A stretch of DNA of 64,000 nucleotides from Teratosphaeria epicoccoides. Its lineage: Eukaryota; Ascomycota; Dothideomycetes; Mycosphaerellales; Teratosphaeriaceae. The stretch lies in the NCBI GenBank assembly GCA_021401465.1, contig JADDMT010000036.1:248001-312000 (forward strand), read 5' to 3'. Positions 1 to 10,175 of the stretch are shown here, piece after piece (positions within the stretch are counted from its first letter, which is position 1; each line of letters opens with the position of its first letter). The notes below the pieces were generated by a model. It worked only from the letters and a program-made list of their open reading frames with translations, did not search any database and was not told where the DNA came from. A program made the translations under genes and the position numbers.

Positions 1-303
1 GCATGAAATAATACCCCCCGCTCCCGGTGCACAAGCCTGGAAGAACGAAACCTAAAGTTCCTAGCTCGAGACAGAGTTTCGCGATGTTTACGTGGGGGCT
101 TGAGCGCGACTTCCCACATGGCATGACTGCAGGGGTCTTCGAGATTTTAATTGCTCTTTCTTGACTCTTCCTGTTTACATCACAACAACAAACGTAAGAC
201 GCCCGGAGCACATACATCGGGTCGCCCTGCAACATATCCCACGAGTAGCCAGCGCGGGTGGCGCCGAATGCACAACGAAAGCAGCGCCGTACATTGCAGC
301 GAC
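1..303. other. Upstream region of NTF2-like gene
   Basis: No gene is supported here. The reading frame of the next gene extends back to about position 151, but that extension is low-complexity and does not resemble the conserved start of the family, so I treat it as 5' leader or promoter. Confidence 0.5.
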
Positions 304-1853
304 ATGGCAAGCCGGCAATACACCTCCTGGCTACAATCGCCGAGTACCTCACTGTTGTCGGCGGACGCCAGCTTAGTGTACATCACCACTACCACCGAGA
401 TCCGTGAGCCAGCCGCCATCCTCAAGCACGTTCAGTCGCAGGAGAAACAGGTCACCAAGAAGGAAGAGAAGGTCTTGAACACAATCGAAGGCAGCAATGG
501 CCTCTGTGTGGAGACGCAGACAACCCTGCTCTTCAAGACCAGCGGTGGCGCATACCTCCCAGGCATTGACGAGAACTTGTTGGACGAGAAACTGGTCACG
601 TTTCCCATGATCCACATTGTGAGCTTCGACGGTGAGGGTAAGATAAAGCAGATTCGCCTGCATTGGGACCAGGGCTCGTTGCTGAAGCAGGTGGAGGCTA
701 TTGGACGCACCGGCCGCAACTGGCCGATTCGTGATGCCAAGCAACAGATCGAGGCGATCTCCAAGGGTCTCAAGGCCATTGGGCAAGACAGCGCTGACGG
801 CGCGTTGTCGCTGCCGCTGCGTGGTCCCCAGCATGCTTCGGGCGGTGGACACAAGAGGAATGAGAGTGTAAGTGCAACTAGAGACCCACACGCCAGCCTC
901 TCGCTTTTCGCGCCTCGTGATCCAAACGAGGATGCTGTAAACCGCTCCTACAATGGCCCCAAATACGCCCCACGAGAGGCCGCAAAGCCTCCATCACGCG
1001 ATCTCACCGACATCGTGGGCGAGGACCGCCCGGGAGAGATCCGCACCAGGAGTACATCTCCGACCAAGGGCGGTGCTGGGAAGAATTTCAATCCAAACCG
1101 CCTGTTCGACGACAATGACGAGAATGCCGCTCCATTACCAGCTCAAAAGAAGACGTACAAAGACAAGTATGGTCACTTTGACTTTGGTGAGGGTGAGGAT
1201 GCGCCGCAGGGAGGCCATCTACACAAGAAGAGCTCAAGCAAGAATCAGGCTACTTTCTCCTTTGAAGACTTCACCACACCGCCAAAGGTAGCAGGGCGGT
1301 CGCGGCCAGACTATGATCGGCAATGGGGGGCTGGCGTGCAAGAGGTGACTGACTAGACAGTGCGCCACTATCCTTCATCTCCAGGCTGACCTTCTTCAGG
1401 ACGACCCCCCATCGCCTCTGAAGCGTCCAGTGGTTCACGCTCCTCGCAAGGACGCGGAGCCACACTTCGAGTTCAATGACAACTCTCCAGCTGTGAATGA
1501 GAAGCCCAAGACTCTGCAGCGCCAGCAGGGCATGGGCCTGTACCAAGACCCAATCCATGAGGACGAACGTGCTGCCATTAGCAAGACCAGCAACGGCCGG
1601 CGCAATGATTTTGCACCGCACTATGAGTTCTCTGACGAGGTCAGCCTCTAACCTGCCTACGCTGCGCTGAGACCTTTGCTGACATGATTGCCGGTAGTCC
1701 ACGCCAAAGGAGAAAAAGATCTACAAGACCGCTGGCGATGGCATGGGTAGCCGAAAGGCCGGAGGTCGTGGATGGGGCATTGGTGATGAATCAGACATTG
1801 AAGACGATGCTGATGCGCGAACCAGGGGCAGACGAGCGCAAGCGGGTCATTAA
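304..1853 (+). CDS. NTF2-like domain protein, three exons
   Basis: Conserved fungal protein of about 478 aa with an N-terminal NTF2/SnoaL-like fold and a disordered charged tail. Exons are 304-1344, 1400-1639 and 1698-1853. Both introns are short (55 and 58 nt), start with GT, end with AG, contain a CTGAC branch site, and splice in phase 0, carrying the frame past stops that end each simple ORF. The ATG at 304 is preferred because the protein then opens with MASRQYTSWL, continuing into the beta-rich segment containing EPAAILKH that I recall as typical of this family; an upstream in-frame ATG at 151 would add a non-conserved leader. The C-terminal half has repeated short blocks (HFDFGEGED, HFEFNDNS, HYEFSDE) separated by linkers. 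The biochemical role is unknown; a binding role is more likely than catalysis. Confidence 0.82.
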
Positions 1854-2693
1854 GTCATGTTCTGAACCATGTCCATTGGAGGACTACGCTGCTGGCAGCT
1901 CACGAAGCGGCAGCCCGAGCAAACGCGCGAGACGCAGGTTAGAGCACGATGGAACCGAATTCTGAAGAGAGTTCCCGTGGTCTGCTCGCTGTGGAGAACG
2001 ACGAAGATTGGCATCTTCAATGTGGCCAGTTTGGACGCGTTGTGTTGGCATCGATTTCCAAGGTACGATATTTTGATGCGCATCGATCGGACGCGATGAT
2101 CGGTGCGGCAGGAGGTGCAACATGACTTCGACTCAGATTATTGACGAGACAAGCGCATCTAGCATGTCTTTTTATTCTGCTAATACATTTTTCGTTCTCC
2201 GCTATCAAGCCTAGACGATTTTACGCGTCAACACGTGATCGCAACTGCCTTCCTTATCAACAAAGCTTACTCCACCTTCTGCTTCCAGCTTCACCAACCA
2301 GCAAACTTGGCCAGCTTGTTGTCGAGCTGCACGATTCATACAAGGCTGATCACTGCGGAATTGAATGCTTATCGCTGGCGCGTTCAGAAGCCGCACGATG
2401 GCCCAGGTAATTACTGGCTAGGCTTACTGTTTCCGGGGCAAAGGCGGCGAGCTTCTTATCAGTAGTAAAGCGGCTTGAGTCCGTTCAAGGCATTATATTG
2501 TATGCTACACGAGAGAGCAGCTGAAACGCAAGAAAGTAAGATGACCCTTTAGACGCTCTGGCTGGACGTGCTTTGCATTAAACAATTGTTGTCTTTGAGC
2601 AGACGCGCATGATAGTGTCTTAATCCTCGTCGATTGTTGAAGCGCTGACGCTGATCACCACTGCAAGGATCGGATAAATCAAGCTTTGAGAGC
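1854..2693. other. Intergenic region, 840 bp
   Basis: Holds the 3' flank of the NTF2-like gene and the promoter side of the permease pseudogene. Only short ORFs without recognisable content; no repeat or RNA gene seen. Confidence 0.5.
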
Positions 2694-4638
2694 ATGGCAG
2701 AGCGGAATCACAGCGTCGTCTTTGCCGCGGGCGGGCGAGAAAAGAGCGTCGCAGAGGAACCCGTCACCTCTGTGCTCGAAGGCGGCGATGTCCCCATCAT
2801 CCGTGACGGCGAATGGGATTCCGACGGCGAGGTGCTGGCAGCGTTGGGATAAAAGGCTGGATTCAAGCGCGAGTTCACATTATGGACTACCTTCTGTGTA
2901 AGCTTCGCCGTCCTAGGTCTGCTGCCTAGCTTTGCGACCACATTGTACTATGGCATGGGCTATGCCGGCACCGCAGGCATGTCATGGGGTTGGATCGTAG
3001 CAATGGTCGGCTGCCAGTCCGTGGCGCTGTCGATGGCAGAGCTGTGCTCGTCGATGCCGACGTCTGGAGGGCTGTACTATGCCTCTGCGGTTCTTGCTCC
3101 GCCTGGTTGGGGTCCTTTGGCTGCCTGGATCACTGGATGGTCGAATTGGCTGGGTCAGATTACTGGCGCGCCGTCGGTCAACTACGGGACTTCGGCGATG
3201 ATTCTGGCGTCTGCGAGTATTCAGAATCCGGACTATGTGCCGACGAATTACCAGATGTTCTTGCTTACGGCCTTCATCATGTTGATTCATGGCGTCATGG
3301 CTTCGTTTCCGACAAGATGGATTGCCAGAGTCAATAGTCTGGGATCGACGTTCAATATCATTGCCTTGGCGATCGTCATCATTTTAATCCCTTTCGCAAC
3401 CAACAGAGTCTTGCAAGGTTTATCGAAGTTCAACCCTCCAAGCCAGGTATGGGGCGATATCTACCATGGCACGGACTTTCCGAATGGCGTCGCTGTGCTG
3501 ATGAGTTTTGTCGCGGTGATCTGGACAATGTCGGGTACGTGACTGGAGATATATTTCTCCGTTGAGTTCCTGATTTGTTGGCCAACAATAGGCTACGATA
3601 GCCCATTCCATCTTGGAGAAGAATGCAGTAACGCCAACATTGCCAGTCCACGGGCAATCTACCTTACCAGTGCCGTAGGCGGTATTTTCGGCTGGTTCCT
3701 CCAGCTTGTTGTAGCCTACACCGTTGTGGACATTGGTGCTGCGCTCGCGTCTGACCTCGGCCAACCGTTTGCAGCATATCTTATACAAATTCTGCCGCAT
3801 GAAGCAGTCCTGCCCGTGCTCTCGCTCACGATCATAGCCGGGTTTGCCATGGGACAAGGGTGCATGATAGCAGCCTCGCGGGTGACGTATGTGCGAAAAC
3901 ACACCTGCGAGACACAGAAGGGGTTCTGATAACCATCGCAGGTTCGCATATTCCAGAGACGGTTGCTTCCCGTTCTCAAATATCTGGAAGAGAGTCAACA
4001 AGCGCACGCAGACTCCAGTGAACGCGGTCTGGTTCAATTGTACCATCGGCTGCTTGTTGTTACTGCTCATCTTTGGTGGCGAGCTGGCTGCTGGTGCAAT
4101 GTTCAGCATCGGTGCCCTGGCGGCCTACGTGGCCTTCACCACACCCATCTTCATCCGCGTGTTCTTTGTGGGAAATCGATTCCGACCTGGACCATGGAAT
4201 CTTGGCAAGTTCAGCATTCCCATTGGCACCGTGGCCAGCGCATTCGTGGCGCTGATGGTCCCGATCCTGTGTTTTCCGAGTGTCAGGGGCACTCATCTGG
4301 GTGAAACGAGTATGAATTGGTACGTATTATGATGAGTAGCAGAGCGCTTGAGACATTGATCGATCCCTGATCCATTGCTTTACAGGACCTGTTTGGTATA
4401 TGGCGGCCCCATGCTTGGTGCGCTGACTTGGTGAGCTGTGTCGGCTCGCAAGTGGTTTAAGGGTCCCAGAGTCAATATCGACCATCTCATGCTTGGCAGA
4501 GAGGATCAAATGGAGCAGCCGCAGGTGATCGAGGGCAGAGACGTCAGCAGTCGTGCCAGTGGTGTTGATGGTGAGGATGTACCAGATGCGATGCCGGCTG
4601 GGAAGCAAGTTGATAACATGAACCCAAACGCGTTGTAG
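2694..4638 (+). pseudogene. APC amino-acid/GABA/choline permease, two nonsense codons
   Basis: Reads as a fungal amino acid-polyamine-choline permease (GABA permease/Hnm1 group), a 12-helix plasma-membrane transporter of about 588 codons. Exons are 2694-3534, 3592-3886, 3942-4319 and 4386-4638, joined by three 55-66 nt GT-AG introns with correct phase. Conserved stretches are intact: YYGMGYAG, SMPTSGGLYYA, WITGWSNWLGQ, GYDSPFHLGEEC, then ASRV(T), RTQTPVNAVW and ARKWFKGP. Two stop codons lie inside it: TAA at 2850 (codon 53, in G-stop-K-x-x-FKREF where a tyrosine is expected) and TGA at 4432 (codon 521, replacing one of two tryptophans expected before SARKWFKGP). Neither lies in an intron. An ATG further on at 2952 would start inside the first helix, so a functional shorter product is unlikely. 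It converges on palC with about 80 bp between them. Either a recent pseudogene or base-calling error. Confidence 0.8.
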
Positions 4639-4717
4639 GTTGATTGGCATGGCTCCCGTTCGAGAATGTACGAGAGAGCAAAAGCCTTCTTCCCGCCTGG
4701 GTGAATTCCAGCTTCTC

Positions 4718-6172
4718 TCAATAGTAACTATTGCTCGTCGCACTTCTCCCGTAGTCCCGAGCAGTGCCAGGGAATGCGCCTACTGGCTCGCTTGCACTTC
4801 GACTACACGCCTCGTCACCGCTATCTTCCTCGTTCCCTCTGAAAGCAGCCTCATCGGGCTCAGGTGGCGCTCTCATCATGGCGAGCGTGCTTGAACTCAA
4901 GGTCGGCGGAATGTAAGGCTGTGGCGAGTGGTACTCTCTGCCACTCGGCATGCTGGCCAACAGCGGCTCATAAGGTGGGACGAGCTGCACGTTGACTGTG
5001 CTGTTCTCTTTATCCCACTTTGCCTCGAGCATCTCAACGACCCTAGCTTCCTCGAATCTTCCCGCGTCCATGCCCCATTCGCTGCTGCCCTTCTCCACTT
5101 TCTTGTCTTCGCGACGTTCTTGCCAGCTTTGCTTGAGACTTCGCAAGCCTTTGCGCTTCCCATCTCCGGACTCGATGGCAAGTCCCATTTCTTTGCGGGC
5201 ACCCTTCAGCCAAGCAAGAGCCTCGCCAGTCTTCCCTGACAGCTCTGCGTCGATAGCAAAGAAGCGTGCAGCTTTGCCTCGCGCTGTCTGCCTAAAGTCG
5301 CCGACATACTTGACAAGGTCATCGTCGACCTTGCCGGCAGCTGATCCGCTTCTGCTCAACAGGGCCTGAGCTTGACTGGCGTGCTCTGCGGCTGCCAGAC
5401 ATATCCGTCCAAACAGGGTGGCCCGCACTTTAGGTATGCTTGGAGCTTTGTACATCCAATCCTTGTTGCTTTCATTCCTGTCATCGGCTACTGCTGCAGC
5501 ATATGGATCATCCTTCGACACGACGATTAGCGTAGCCTCAGCAAGAGCCAGCGACGCCAGCGCTGAGGCAGTCGAGGGCTGGATATCCAGTGGCGCGTCC
5601 TTGGCAGCAGATACAGTCGGGAGAGTCAGAAGATAACCATGGATGCTTTGAGCTTCAAGCAAATTCTTCATGGCCGTACTTATCGCCGTAGTCCTCTGCT
5701 CAGCAGTCAAAGACACAGTCTCGCTTGCCTGCAGTATGCGAAGCTGCGATCGGGCAAGTAGCCAGTGAGCATACGCCAGCGTCGACAGCACAAAGGCGAC
5801 TTCATGATGCAGCCCTACGAGCTTGAGTCGAGGCGGTTCGCGGCCAGGTAGAGTCGCGGACAGAGTAGAGCGCCATTCGACCTCCAATGGTTTCTTCACG
5901 CCAAGATCGACTCGGTCAGGACCGACGTCAGCGAATCCGGACGCAGCGTTCAGGGCCAGGAGATATGGAAGGTAGCCATTGACAGCATCAAGGACCGTGG
6001 GGAGATGAGTCGCCTTTTCTTTGGCGCTGAGCCGCTTGTGCTTTTTCAGGGCGTCTTTTAGCACACTTCGTTTGGTGGTGGCGGTGAGCGGCAATGACGG
6101 GTGGGTTGCGCTCTCGAAGCAGTCTGAAAGTAAGATGGAGCTGGTAGTCGGCAAGGCAAAAGGGAATGGCAT
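4718..6172 (-). CDS. palC: pH-response regulator PalC, BRO1 domain
   Basis: PalC homologue (484 aa, single exon). PalC is a BRO1-domain protein of the fungal Pal/Rim ambient-pH pathway: it binds the ESCRT-III subunit Vps32/Snf7 and helps recruit the PalA/PalB complex that processes the transcription factor PacC at alkaline pH. The sequence has the all-helical BRO1 body from about residue 15 to 400, and the diagnostic C-terminal segment LVPPYEPLL-x-SMPSGREYHSPQPY. An acidic, serine-rich tail follows. The ATG at 6172 gives the start MPFPFALPTTSSI, typical of the family; the frame opens upstream at 6184 but without an ATG. The adjacent gene on the same strand is a secreted S8 protease, a class often controlled by PacC in other fungi. 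Confidence 0.9.
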   Translation of the reverse strand: MPFPFALPTTSSILLSDCFESATHPSLPLTATTKRSVLKDALKKHKRLSAKEKATHLPTVLDAVNGYLPYLLALNAASGFADVGPDRVDLGVKKPLEVEWRSTLSATLPGREPPRLKLVGLHHEVAFVLSTLAYAHWLLARSQLRILQASETVSLTAEQRTTAISTAMKNLLEAQSIHGYLLTLPTVSAAKDAPLDIQPSTASALASLALAEATLIVVSKDDPYAAAVADDRNESNKDWMYKAPSIPKVRATLFGRICLAAAEHASQAQALLSRSGSAAGKVDDDLVKYVGDFRQTARGKAARFFAIDAELSGKTGEALAWLKGARKEMGLAIESGDGKRKGLRSLKQSWQERREDKKVEKGSSEWGMDAGRFEEARVVEMLEAKWDKENSTVNVQLVPPYEPLLASMPSGREYHSPQPYIPPTLSSSTLAMMRAPPEPDEAAFRGNEEDSGDEACSRSASEPVGAFPGTARDYGRSATSNSYY

Positions 6173-6521
6173 TTTCGATTTCAATGATAAGTTGACGATG
6201 TAAGCGGAAAGCAGTGGGTTAGAAAGTCAAAGTGCCGAAAAATCCCGCTTTGAAACCAGGAAAGCAGGCACAATTCACAAAGCGCCTTTCACAACATCAA
6301 TGCGGTCATTGATACATTAAGCTGCTACGTGAATGAGTGCAGACATCCGCTATGCTCAGGCTCTCGCGATGCTGCCTCGTTCATCATGAGAGGCCATCCA
6401 CTCACCATCTTGCCCGCTCATGTCTCGGCGACGTTGGCAGCAATGGCATTTCCCGCTGCCCAGCCAAACCAGCGTCCGCGGACTCTCTAACACCACGTGC
6501 CTGCAGCTAAAGCACGCTTGG
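6173..6521. other. palC promoter / S8 protease 3' flank
   Basis: About 350 bp between two minus-strand genes. I found no PacC-type GCCARG core in it, so palC itself shows no visible pH-feedback site here. Confidence 0.4.
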
Positions 6522-7832
6522 TCATGCCGAAGTGCCTCGCTGCGCGAGCACAGAGGTGAAAGCATGTGTGGCCATCTTCTCACATCCAATCATGCCTTGC
6601 TGGCTCACCGCCTGCACCCCATTATTGGCGAGCAAGATCTCATCAGAAAGAGTCAACGCGGTCATCCGAATCCACTCCTTCATCTTGCCCGGATTCCCCG
6701 CCAGAGTCTCGTTTCCCATTGCATATGCAACAATGCCTGTGACGTGTGGCGCGGCCATTGACGTTCCAGACAACGAGTTGATCATGCTGGAGCCACCTAT
6801 CCACGCAGAAATGACATTTTCGCCCGGCGCGTATACATCAACGCAGTCACCATAATTCGAGAAAGACGATCGTTGGGCATCCATGCCGACTGAGCCGACT
6901 GTGATTGCTGCGCCTTTTGTGCCACCGGCGGACGCTGGTGAGGAGTTGCAAGCGTCTGAAGCGTTATTGCCAGCTGCGACTACGGCGTGCACGCCTGCTA
7001 CTACTGCTGCTTCGGCTGCGCTGTTGATCGCTTGGACTGGTGAACCAGATGCGAGAGACATCGACATGACCGAGCCGACGAAGTTGGAGTGGTTGCCCTT
7101 GGCTGCGTCGTGAGCTTGGATGACATAGTCGATCCCTGCTACCACATTCGAACTCCAGCCTCCGCCGTCGGAGTCGAGTGCTTTGACACCAAGAATGTTG
7201 GCGTTGCTTGCTACACCTATCCAATTCCCTGCCGAGGTGCCAGCGACGTGTGTGCCGTGGCCATCAGCATCTGTGTGATTGCCGTCATATGACCAGACCA
7301 TGCTTGCTCGACCATTGAAGGCCTCATGCTCGGTGTACACTCCCGTGTCGATAATGTAGATGTCCGCGCCCCTACCCAGAGAACTGGAGGCGAATGAGTA
7401 CATATAGTTCATCGCTGAGACGCTTCCGCTGACGTTGGATGCCGTCGAAATCCGTTGCAGACCCCAAGGTGCTCCGGCTCTGGTATCGAAGCTGATCGAT
7501 TGCTGGGTGCGCTTCACGTAGCCGGCTTGTTCAACGAGCTTGATGTCGGACATATTGGCCAGTTTGTCAAGGCAATGTGACTTCAATGATGCAGCGAAGC
7601 CAGTAAACGCGCTATTGTTGTAGAGCAGTCGGACATCCGGATGGCTCTCGCTGAGATCAAGCCGCTGTAGGACTTCTGCAATTGCTGGAGGGGTTGGGTG
7701 CGATCTGTCGATGATGACGATATGCTCTAAGCCTCCAGACTGATGTGTCGATTGCACGGGCGCTGCAAGGACCTCGCTCCACGAGATCATGCATACATGG
7801 AGGAAAATCACCAGTTTCGTGAAATCCTTCAT
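6522..7832 (-). CDS. Secreted subtilisin-like serine protease (S8A)
   Basis: Proteinase K-type extracellular serine protease, 436 aa, single exon. From the ATG at 7832 the protein starts with a signal peptide (MKDFTKLVIFLHVCMI, cleavage near LAAP), then an I9 propeptide-inhibitor domain (about residues 30-120), then the S8 catalytic domain. The triad is visible: Asp162 in IIDTGV, His192 in DGHGTHVAGT and Ser358 in SGTSMAAPH, with the oxyanion Asn in AAGN. Cysteine pairs and several N-glycosylation sequons fit secretion. An upstream in-frame ATG (7925) would add 31 residues before the hydrophobic core and is less likely. Length is usual for the proteinase K group. The C-terminal 40 residues after the last conserved helix are not family-like. 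Confidence 0.92.
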   Translation of the reverse strand: MKDFTKLVIFLHVCMISWSEVLAAPVQSTHQSGGLEHIVIIDRSHPTPPAIAEVLQRLDLSESHPDVRLLYNNSAFTGFAASLKSHCLDKLANMSDIKLVEQAGYVKRTQQSISFDTRAGAPWGLQRISTASNVSGSVSAMNYMYSFASSSLGRGADIYIIDTGVYTEHEAFNGRASMVWSYDGNHTDADGHGTHVAGTSAGNWIGVASNANILGVKALDSDGGGWSSNVVAGIDYVIQAHDAAKGNHSNFVGSVMSMSLASGSPVQAINSAAEAAVVAGVHAVVAAGNNASDACNSSPASAGGTKGAAITVGSVGMDAQRSSFSNYGDCVDVYAPGENVISAWIGGSSMINSLSGTSMAAPHVTGIVAYAMGNETLAGNPGKMKEWIRMTALTLSDEILLANNGVQAVSQQGMIGCEKMATHAFTSVLAQRGTSA

Positions 7833-8695
7833 AGTTGTGCCTTGGTATGTTGGAATATGACGATCGAATGAGCGTAGAGAAACGAATACTCTGCCTGCAG
7901 AAGTAGATAGCGAATGTGGTGTCAATGAGGCGGCGACGCTGTCAAGCGTGTGAAGACATCACGGAGCACTTGCGAGAGTCAGTTGACTGTCGACACAATA
8001 GCTCTACGAGAGAACAATAGCCGCCAAGACCACCTGTGTCAAGATTACAACGAGAAGCGATGATACTTATTGTAGCAGATATCGTATCGTGAAGCGGAGC
8101 CCACGGCCAACAGTGGCCAATCTCGTGCACGTCGTGATCGAAGTTCCTCTCGAGGCACGTCGCTGTCTTGGGTCGTGCTATGGAGTGATTGGCAGAAGAT
8201 TGGCTGTTCGCTAATGCGTGCTAATGAGAGGCGCTTGTAGGAGGTAGTCCAAGCCAGTCGATCTTTCTGCGACCAATCACGTGGAACATTGGCTCGATGT
8301 GACGGTAACGTGCAGCACAAGAACGCGTCCCAATAATGAATATTAATCATGTGTGGGTGAGGATTCGATTAATGCATATGATGAAGGATGAAGGGATAGG
8401 ATGGCTTTAGGAGGTACGACCCGCCCAGCCAATTCAGCCGAAATCAGGTGTAGAGCCGAGATCGGCAAACCGCGGTGGCAGCTTCCTTCGACCCGGAAAA
8501 GCCACGGCTCTGGAACATCTTCCTCGCGCCCGACAATCATGTCTGCCTGATGGCCCAGCAGGCACGTGTGTGCCCGACCGCTGTAGAAAGAACGGCTCAA
8601 AATCCACACGTACATACATGTAAGTGGTCCTTAAGTCCCATTTCCAGACTCTACCTTCACCACGAGCATACAACAACCCATCGATATCAGTAAGC
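7833..8695. promoter_or_regulatory. Divergent promoter region, with a PacC-type hexamer
   Basis: The 863 bp between the divergently transcribed S8 protease and the 8.7-kb gene. It contains one GCCAAG (8023-8028), the core recognised by PacC (GCCARG), about 190 bp upstream of the protease ATG, and a CCAAT near 8273. A single hexamer can occur by chance, so regulation by pH is only a suggestion. Confidence 0.3.
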
Positions 8696-9868
8696 ATGCA
8701 TCCACCGCCAGCACCAGATGCAAGAAGCTTGCTTCCCCCGCTCCTCGCCTGCCTGCCCACCGCATTCATCTCGCCCCAAGCACCGCCCGCACTCCTCCCA
8801 CTCCTGGCACCCATCCTCCGCCAAAGACTGCAATTCATCTCTGCGAGCTCGCCCGCAAGCCGCGACGGCTGGCTCCCGCTGCTGTCATGGGATCGGCGCC
8901 GAGCAGAGAGGCTGCCCGCAGCGGTAGAGCGCATGGAACTCGAGCCGCATCCGGTCTCCGGGGAGATTGAGCTTGAAGACATTCGACCAGTGGAGTATAG
9001 ACGCTTGGACAGCGAGACATTGCATGCAAGACTGGAGGTAGAGCAGTTTGATCTGCTGCCGATTTATGTCTGGTGCGAGAGTGACGAGCATGGTGGGACT
9101 GGCGCTGGGTGGAAGTTGGCAGAGCTGCGGACGATGGAGGATCTCGAGGATGGCGCGCAATGGTTTGATACGCAGTCTCAAGCCAACGACGCATCCACCA
9201 CACGGTCATCAAGCATAACTCAGGCAAACGGCACCTCTTCTCCTCAGTCGCTGGAAGAGGATGACGATGGTGACTACTGGGGCGCCTACGACCGTACACC
9301 TGGCTGCACCCCTGCACAGAAGCCATCTCCTGCTCCACCCGCACTTTCGTCTCGACAGCCCGCCCAACGGCACCGACCAGATTCAGAGGAGGACGAATAC
9401 TACGCACGATATGGCGCTGAAGTGCAGCCAGCCATGGACAGTCACGATCCCGACGAAGAGAATGAAGACATAGGGCAAAGCACCTTGCCGGGCGACGCCT
9501 TGGTACGTGCGCAAGCACGCGAAGCCCAGCTCGGCTTACCGAACCACAATCCCCCTCCGCCAATGTTTCCAGCTGACTCGAAACCGCATGATTCGGTCCT
9601 GGCGAGCCGTACTGACCTCTCGATGCCTCGGCCAATTTCACCTACAACCTCACACGGCAGTGTGGACAGATTGGAAGAGCAGGCAGCAGCCATGAGCACA
9701 GCAGACGCTTCTTCAGATCGCGCGCAGTTGGGTATCAAGCAGCATATCAGTACGGATATCAAGAGTCTGTTTAGGTTGGCAAAGAGTGCGGGGATGGCAA
9801 GAGCGGAGTTCGAGAGGATTGTAAGGACGGAGTTGGATTGCTTGGCTATGATGGAGCGAGACGACTAG
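8696..9868 (+). CDS. Conserved hypothetical protein with acidic disordered middle
   Basis: Predicted 390-aa protein, no intron. I do not recognise a named domain. Residues 1-150 look folded: a proline/leucine-rich helical start, then RDGWLPLLSWD and an alternating segment rich in E, L and W (LLPIYVWCESD, GWKLAELRTMEDL). The middle (about 160-300) is disordered, rich in D, E, S and P, and carries a DDDGDYWGAYD motif and a second EDEYYARYG motif. The C-terminal 60 residues form a predicted helix (GIKQHISTDIKSLFRLAKSAGM) that looks conserved. The ATG at 8696 is preferred to the one at 8624, whose extension is unlike the rest. Organisation is consistent with a fungal-specific protein of unknown role. 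Confidence 0.7.
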   Translation: MHPPPAPDARSLLPPLLACLPTAFISPQAPPALLPLLAPILRQRLQFISASSPASRDGWLPLLSWDRRRAERLPAAVERMELEPHPVSGEIELEDIRPVEYRRLDSETLHARLEVEQFDLLPIYVWCESDEHGGTGAGWKLAELRTMEDLEDGAQWFDTQSQANDASTTRSSSITQANGTSSPQSLEEDDDGDYWGAYDRTPGCTPAQKPSPAPPALSSRQPAQRHRPDSEEDEYYARYGAEVQPAMDSHDPDEENEDIGQSTLPGDALVRAQAREAQLGLPNHNPPPPMFPADSKPHDSVLASRTDLSMPRPISPTTSHGSVDRLEEQAAAMSTADASSDRAQLGIKQHISTDIKSLFRLAKSAGMARAEFERIVRTELDCLAMMERDD

Positions 9869-10175
9869 GTCTGCATGGGCGGATAGGTGTATTGACAGGG
9901 TTATCAGCTTGGCGAGGCGTTGGTGCATTTGCTGCCGCGAGGCATAGAGTTACATTGCGAATCAAGATGACTACCTAAAGGTCGCTGTCGCGCAAAATTC
10001 AGCAAAGCAATAAACAGTCAGGCAGAGGCATCGAACAAAGGTCCGCGTGGACGCGTCTTACATGCGTACAACAGCAATCGCTAAGGTCGTGATGCTTGCT
10101 AATAGCAAAGCCATCCACAACTTGACGAACAATGGATGAGCACGCGCTGAAAGACATATAGCCGACGCCCCCAAA
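9869..10175. other. Intergenic region, 307 bp
   Basis: Short spacer between two plus-strand genes; nothing recognisable. Confidence 0.4.

Noticed and set aside
2694..4638. Repeat-induced point mutation as cause of the permease stops
   Set aside because: One change is a transversion, the other is not in the CpA context, and the rest of the gene shows no C-to-T flood.
8835..9641. 268-codon minus-strand ORF
   Set aside because: Antisense shadow of the plus-strand 390-aa gene; composition is Arg/His/Ser-rich with no domain.
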